DNA of 64,000 nt, from positions 13,690,075 through 13,754,074 of the forward strand of contig NC_026658.2 in NCBI RefSeq assembly GCF_000004075.3, given 5' to 3'. Both the position numbers and the translations under genes were made by a program. Each line of letters begins with the position of its first letter. Within the stretch, counting starts at the first letter, position 1. Origin of the DNA: Cucumis sativus. Lineage: Eukaryota; Streptophyta; Magnoliopsida; Cucurbitales; Cucurbitaceae. The notes below the pieces were generated by a model that was not told the origin of the DNA, ran no database searches, and worked only from the letters and a program-made list of their open reading frames with translations. Positions 58,346-64,000 of the stretch are shown piece by piece.

Positions 58346-61300
58346 ATACCAACAGAAAATATTGGTAAACAAAATTTGTTTTTTTTTTAGAACTAAAGTA
58401 AAGTTGAATAGGAGTGATGGTTTTTGTCCATTTGAGATCACTACACTTCATGCAGAAGATATTAGAATAATAAAGGGTAAAGAGTTTGGAAGTTCTAAGA
58501 AAACTATAGACTTATCTTAAAAAATATTATAGAAAAGATTGAGTGAAGAACAAAAATAGCAAAAGTGAAAAGAGATACAATAAACTATATTAAAAAAAAA
58601 AAGGTTCAAAACGTAATTAGAAAATATATAGATAATTTTATTTATTAAGTTTGGCTTGAGAAAAAATACAAAAGATATCATATATGAAATGAAATCACAT
58701 TTGTTTGTCCACATCTAATAAGTTATAAGTTTGTAGTTATTATATTCAACTTTTTTAAATACAATTTCTAGGTTGAGTTAGGTTTAGGGTTTGACAATTT
58801 ATCCCTCTTTGATTTTTTTTTTTATTTTTAAAAAAAATTACCCTTATTTTTTTTTAACCAAACATATCTTTACATTTCAAAATTTCATTTATCATGAAGA
58901 ATGCCAATCTATATCATAATCTTGAATATATATTCAATATAATAGAAAAGGTTAAAATTAATTCAACAAAGTCTTTTCAATTTAATTATAGTTTTAGGGT
59001 AAATTTATGGAATTGATAGGATTTCAAGAAATATGATATCAGATTGGAGTTGGATTTAATTATTGAAATTTTTTTATGTTTTGGTGGGGTTTATTGAGGG
59101 TCCTTTATGTACTAATCAAATTCAATGCTGGACAAACCCCTTGATTTTTTAAAAATTTATGGATGAATATGCATACTTTATATAAACACATAAATGGATT
59201 CAAAACAAATTGGACTCCAATTTGATCACTTCTAACCATCGTTAAATTCATAATTCATAGTTCAACCTCATTACAAATGATTGAATCAAAATTTTATTAG
59301 AATTATACGAAATTTGATGAAGCTATGAAGGTGAAAGAATAATAATAGATAGGAATAAGTAATTAGAGTGGCGGGCGGGTGTGGACCAAATACGGCTTCA
59401 TTGGATGTATATCAGAATAATGATACCATCAACCTTCATCTCTTTTAATTTTTTCTTCTCCTTATTTAATGTTCTGTTCAATTTTGGCTCCTTTCTATCC
59501 CTTTTCTTTTTTCTTTTTAACTAAAATCCCCTCATAATTAACTTTTTAAAAAGACATGAATCAACTTAAACATCACATTTGAATAAGATTATTTCATAGC
59601 TTTAAGTATGGTTATCTTGATGAAGCAATAGTATGTTAGAAAAACGTGTGTGATGAATAACTTTTCAAACCCTAATTCAAGGGTTCTCAATCTCATCATC
59701 AATGTGGGGGTAGTGTATGACCTAACACAATCTGATCAGTCTTAATAAGAGACTAAGAAATTCAATTTTAATTTAAAGATAGCTGTTTATTTGTTTTCTT
59801 TTTTCTTATTCAGAATATGCTTTCCTTCTTCTTCCTTCTTTCTAATTTTTATTTATTTATTTTATGAGTAAAAGCCATTTATCACTCCCATTTATTTATT
59901 TATTCTCTACCAGCCAAGTTTGATTTTGGGTTTAGCCTGTTTTCTAGAAAAAACAACTAAAATAATCAAGTATAATTTAAATTGTTTTAATAATCGTTAA
60001 ATTCAAGAAAATTTAGTATATAATAATAATATAGTTTTATTTAAATGAAGCAAAGTTGATGGAGACACCTTAGTTTAATTATTTATTCAACTTAGGCATG
60101 TGGTGACCATGAGACTATATTATTGTATTTCATTACTTTAGGGCGTGTGATGAACACACATATATATACGTTAGTGTTAATTAGTTAGGTTAAATTGAGG
60201 GCCCCCGAGGGGAAATTTGGTCAATAATTTATTATATCCTTCACGTTTGATTTCTTAGAAATTACCACTGAAACAAAGTTTAGCAAAACGAATCTTTTAA
60301 TTCATTTTTTATTACTATGTATTAATTCTTTTCTTTAGAAAAAATTCAAAGTTACCAAACTTGAGGATGATGTTTTGTTTATAAGGTTAAACTTCTCTTT
60401 ACCGTTGTGTTCGTGGCGATTACCAACAATAACGTTTATTTTGAATACATCATTCTTGATGTTTGAGTGAGTTTACACCGTATCGATAAGATGATATAAC
60501 ATTTCATTCTTCTTAATCAATTGACAATAAGAAGGATAGTTTATTTATCTTATAAGAAATATATGAAGTCGTTTGATAAATGTTGTATAGTTTTTATAGT
60601 TTATAGATTTATTATCAATACATAATTCATTCTATCAAGTATTTTTTATTGTCATTGGGGGATTTGTTTGAATAAAGATTTCTAAATTATTTTTCTATTG
60701 CATTTTTTAAAAGAAAAGATTTTATATTATAAGAACGTGGATCCAAAGTGTAAATCTTGAAGAAACCGGATTGAAACAAAACTCAAATCTTAATGATAAA
60801 GTGTAACATTTTAGAAAGTTAAAGATTTGGATCTGGATATATTTTTTTTTCTATTTATTTTATTTCCTAATGTTCTAAGTACAAGGACTTTTAAAATAAG
60901 CTATCAAATTTATTTTTGTGACAAAAATAAAACAAAAAAGTTATGTTCTCCTCGTTTTTACCACTTGTTTTTATCTATGAACCAACCAACAATAATTGTT
61001 TTAATCGAGGTGAAAACATTGAAATTTTATTGTATGAATTATTAGGTTCGCCACGCAAAGTTCAAATTTTACGGGTGAAATCACCAAACCTAAAGAAAAA
61101 TAAGAAGAGTTATGAGAACAAACACTTAATCCTAAAAGAGAAAAAAAAGAAAAAGAATTATCTCGAATTTTGAGCTAACCAACGATGCTCTAAGGAAAGG
61201 CTTGGTACAATGCCTTACAATCTCAAGGGTAAAAAATTAAACTACCTTAACATCTATTGAACTACACAAAACCACGAAGAAATGTTAAAATAAATGCATT

Positions 61301-63494
61301 ATAAACAGTTTCATTCAACGATCTCAAAGAAATAAAGTAAGTAAATCTTACAAGTAGAGAGTCATAGTTTATGTTGCTTTTGCACATCTAGCTAGCTATA
61401 TACACTTCCTATATTGATTTAGAAATTTTAGATGCATGTCAACTCAAAATGTGAGTTCATGACAAAAGAAACAGGTTGGCTAGATGGTGGACAAGCCCCT
61501 ACAACGACGACAAGCGAGTGTGAGTTTCACACGCAAACAAATAAATATATTAATATATAAGTAAAATTTTTCTCAGAAAAACAACCACATTGAATTGAAT
61601 ATGGTTGGGTTCCATATGTAACATCTGTTCGTTGAATTCAAGACTTTTCCAATTCGCCGCTCCCAACAAGATTAATTATTATTAACTATAAACTATTCAA
61701 TCACATTAAACTTAATAATAATAGTTATACTGTTTTCCACCTACTTTTATTCATTAATCATGATTATTTATCATCATTTTTACATGTATTCACCAAACAC
61801 CATTGAATGATTTGTGGTTGAGAGAACCACAATTTCTTATTGTTTTCATTTATAAATGAATATATGTTTAAATGTAATTAACATGGCTAATTAGGGTATG
61901 ATGAAACATAGGAAAGTTAAAATAGCACAACACATCTTTGAAAATTATTATTCAACAATCTAATTAAGGATCATGACTGACTTTAATTAGTGTATATGAT
62001 ACTTACTATAAGTAGTTGAAGTGTAAACTACAATTCACCTAAGAAATTACTTAGTCAAAAGAGATGAGTTCCTTTACTTAGTTTTCAATGGGGAGTAATT
62101 AATTGTATGATAGATCATGACTAGAAAAATAATAATATTAATTAAACACCTTCCCCAAACTTTCACAACCTAGAGTTAGGTTAACTTTCAATTCATAAAA
62201 TCCAACCCTATCCTAATCATTCAATTCCTTTCGAGAATCAAATTATTACAAAAAAAAATGAAATGGAATGTAACATAATTCAAAATTCACGTTTGAATTA
62301 AACGTCTTGATCAGTCTAAATTGTAATATTAAATTCATTATGTTTAGGTTAATCTTCACCTAAATCATAATCATATTCTTGTTTTCACCAAAATTCGACA
62401 CCCATTCTAAAATAAGAAATTAAATGAATAGATTTTGAAAACTAAACAAATTTACACCTACTCTTCCCTTTTTTTTCTTCCTTGATGGCCAAGTTTCCTC
62501 TTTATCTTTTTTTCTTTCCCATTTTGGGATAAAATAATATTATCTATCTTTTAAAAGTTATTTATGTCAACTTTTTTTTTTCTATACATATACACATACA
62601 CACGTGTGAGCCATACGTGTCCCTTTTATGTAGTGAAAATAAATGAAGTTGTGAAATTGATAAAATAGATTGGAGAAATATATATCAATTTATTTTCAAG
62701 TGTGCTAACTTCTACGTTGAATCTAAATCCAAAACCACTAATTTGTTTATTTATTTTCACATACATACGTTGCAATATTAGAGTTGAATTGGATATGTTT
62801 TATTATTATTATTTTAATTTGAAAAAAGATATGGTTAATTAATTATTAATTATTAACAATATCTATCTATTTCACATCTATTTTATATCATATTGGTCAA
62901 ATGATGTATTTTAATAATTTTTTTTTAAAAAATAGAAGCTTTGGAAATAATGCTTTTTCTTTGAAAATATGAATGGCATTTAAAATTTAAAATTAGATAA
63001 GAAAATGCAAATGCCTAGTTATGGAAGTATAGAATATCTCTTTTGAGAAAAGAAAAGAAAATTACAATAATGTATTTTAAATCAAACAAAAGTTAAAATG
63101 TTTATGATGAAAATTACTAGTTAAAGGGTAAGAACCATAGTTTTGTTTCTTCTCCAATAATTACTTTTATCTTTAGATGCAACGTGTCAATGAGTCATTG
63201 GAGAAAAATCAATTTTGATCTCAAATTTGTACTTATCAAACCTTTCAATTTTATTAAATTTAGACTAATGTTGTAATTTTTACTTTAAACTTTAACAATC
63301 CATGAAATGGAGAAGTGAAACTTTGACTCGACCTTACTATATGTATATTAACCCTAACCTATTTATATGATGTGAAACTAATAATTTCTCTACGGAAAAA
63401 CAAGTTTAAAGCTATTTATTTATGTAGACCAATCTTTTCTTTTTAGTAAAATTATTGATTTTATGAAAAATTATATTGTTCCTTTTTTTTCTCT

Positions 63495-63497
<3 letters not shown>

Positions 63498-63529
<32 letters not shown>
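63498..63529. repeat. (AT)n microsatellite
   Basis: About 16 uninterrupted AT dinucleotides. Confidence 0.9.
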
Positions 63530-63535
<6 letters not shown>

Positions 63536-63559
63536 GTTGAATTAGCTTAAATTAAAAGG

Positions 63560-63800
63560 ACATTTTTTTAAAATAGAAAAATAAATTAAAATATCTACAA
63601 GTTATAGCAAAATAATTTTAGATTATATCAATGATAGTCTTCTATCGCTATAACGTATGCATGACTATCACATATAGAATTTGAAAATTCTCTATTAAAA
63701 TATTTACAAGCTATAACAAAATTTTAGTTTCTATAGACTATTAATATTTATTATCAATAGAATCTGTTTTTTTTAAAATTTATTATTTTTGACCATTTTT
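63560..63800. mobile_element. MITE-like element(s), nested or rearranged
   Basis: Two runs of the family's left end (ttaaaatatctacaagttatagc and ttaaaatatttacaagctataac, near 63586 and 63698) occur in the same direction, followed by aaaatttattatttttgacc. This may be one copy inserted beside or in another. The core includes tgatagtcttctatcgctat. Confidence 0.5.
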
Positions 63801-64000
63801 TAAAAAGTAAATCAATTAGGTTAAAATTACAACACTTATACAAGAAAATCGGCCTATTATTCTATTTTGTTAGTGTAAAATAAAAGTACAAAATAATTTG
63901 AACTACATCTCCGTTGGTCCTCAACATATATAAATACCGATCAAGATAATTCATTTTTCATAAATGTATATTGAATCATATATTTCAATACACTAGCTTC

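Larger units (their letters stand above)
57770..64000. other. Gene-poor AT-rich region to window end
   Basis: About 6.2 kb with no coding signal I can support. It holds MITE-like copies (58225-58345, 63560-63800), an (AT)n microsatellite (63498-63529) and homopolymer runs. Short ORFs are of AT-rich non-coding type. Confidence 0.5.

Overview
This is a stretch of a plant nuclear genome from a eudicot. It is AT-rich, with short GT/AG introns, plant-only gene families (dirigent proteins, class III peroxidases, SINAT ligases) and many short AT-rich inverted-repeat elements. The protein sequences and an interspersed element carrying GATAG motifs remind me of cucurbits (Cucumis), but that is recollection and not proof.

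Layout. From 1 to 10.1 kb is a dirigent cluster on the + strand: one broken copy cut by the window edge, a second broken copy (1273-1846), two intact near-identical copies (4021-4608 and 5325-5912) and a divergent intact copy (9567-10130). A GC-rich solo LTR (8126-8876) lies between the last two. A small membrane-protein gene is at 13029-13403 and a two-exon gene for a 71-residue protein at 14732-15074. A 16-exon CK1-type kinase gene of the MUT9-like/PPK family spans 17928-24103. A five-exon gene for a DnaJ-type zinc-finger protein (25344-28268) ends tail-to-tail with a minus-strand gene for a circularly permuted YqeH/BPG2-type GTPase (29018-31385). A minus-strand SINAT-type RING E3 ligase follows (32198-33624, probable 5' leader exon to about 34.9 kb). 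The right half (37983-57712) holds four minus-strand class III peroxidase genes, each with four exons, separated by 2.0-7.6 kb of AT-rich, repeat-littered DNA. Beyond 57.8 kb I see no gene.

Biology. Dirigent proteins and class III peroxidases are secreted and both act on phenolic radicals: peroxidases or laccases make the radicals and dirigents steer their coupling. The central block is nuclear/plastid housekeeping and signalling (MLK kinase, zinc-finger protein, GTPase, E3 ligase). From memory, the order dirigents, MLK4 kinase, SINAT-like gene matches Arabidopsis chromosome 3 around At3g13650-At3g13672, which suggests an old conserved neighbourhood. I rebuilt exon structures by hand from splice consensus, reading phase and family alignment; every junction listed keeps the frame. 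I found no convincing undescribed system. The least ordinary items are a 105-nt stop-free, frame-preserving intron in the SINAT gene, two extra cysteines in one peroxidase, acidic tails on two peroxidases, and the inverted-repeat element family.
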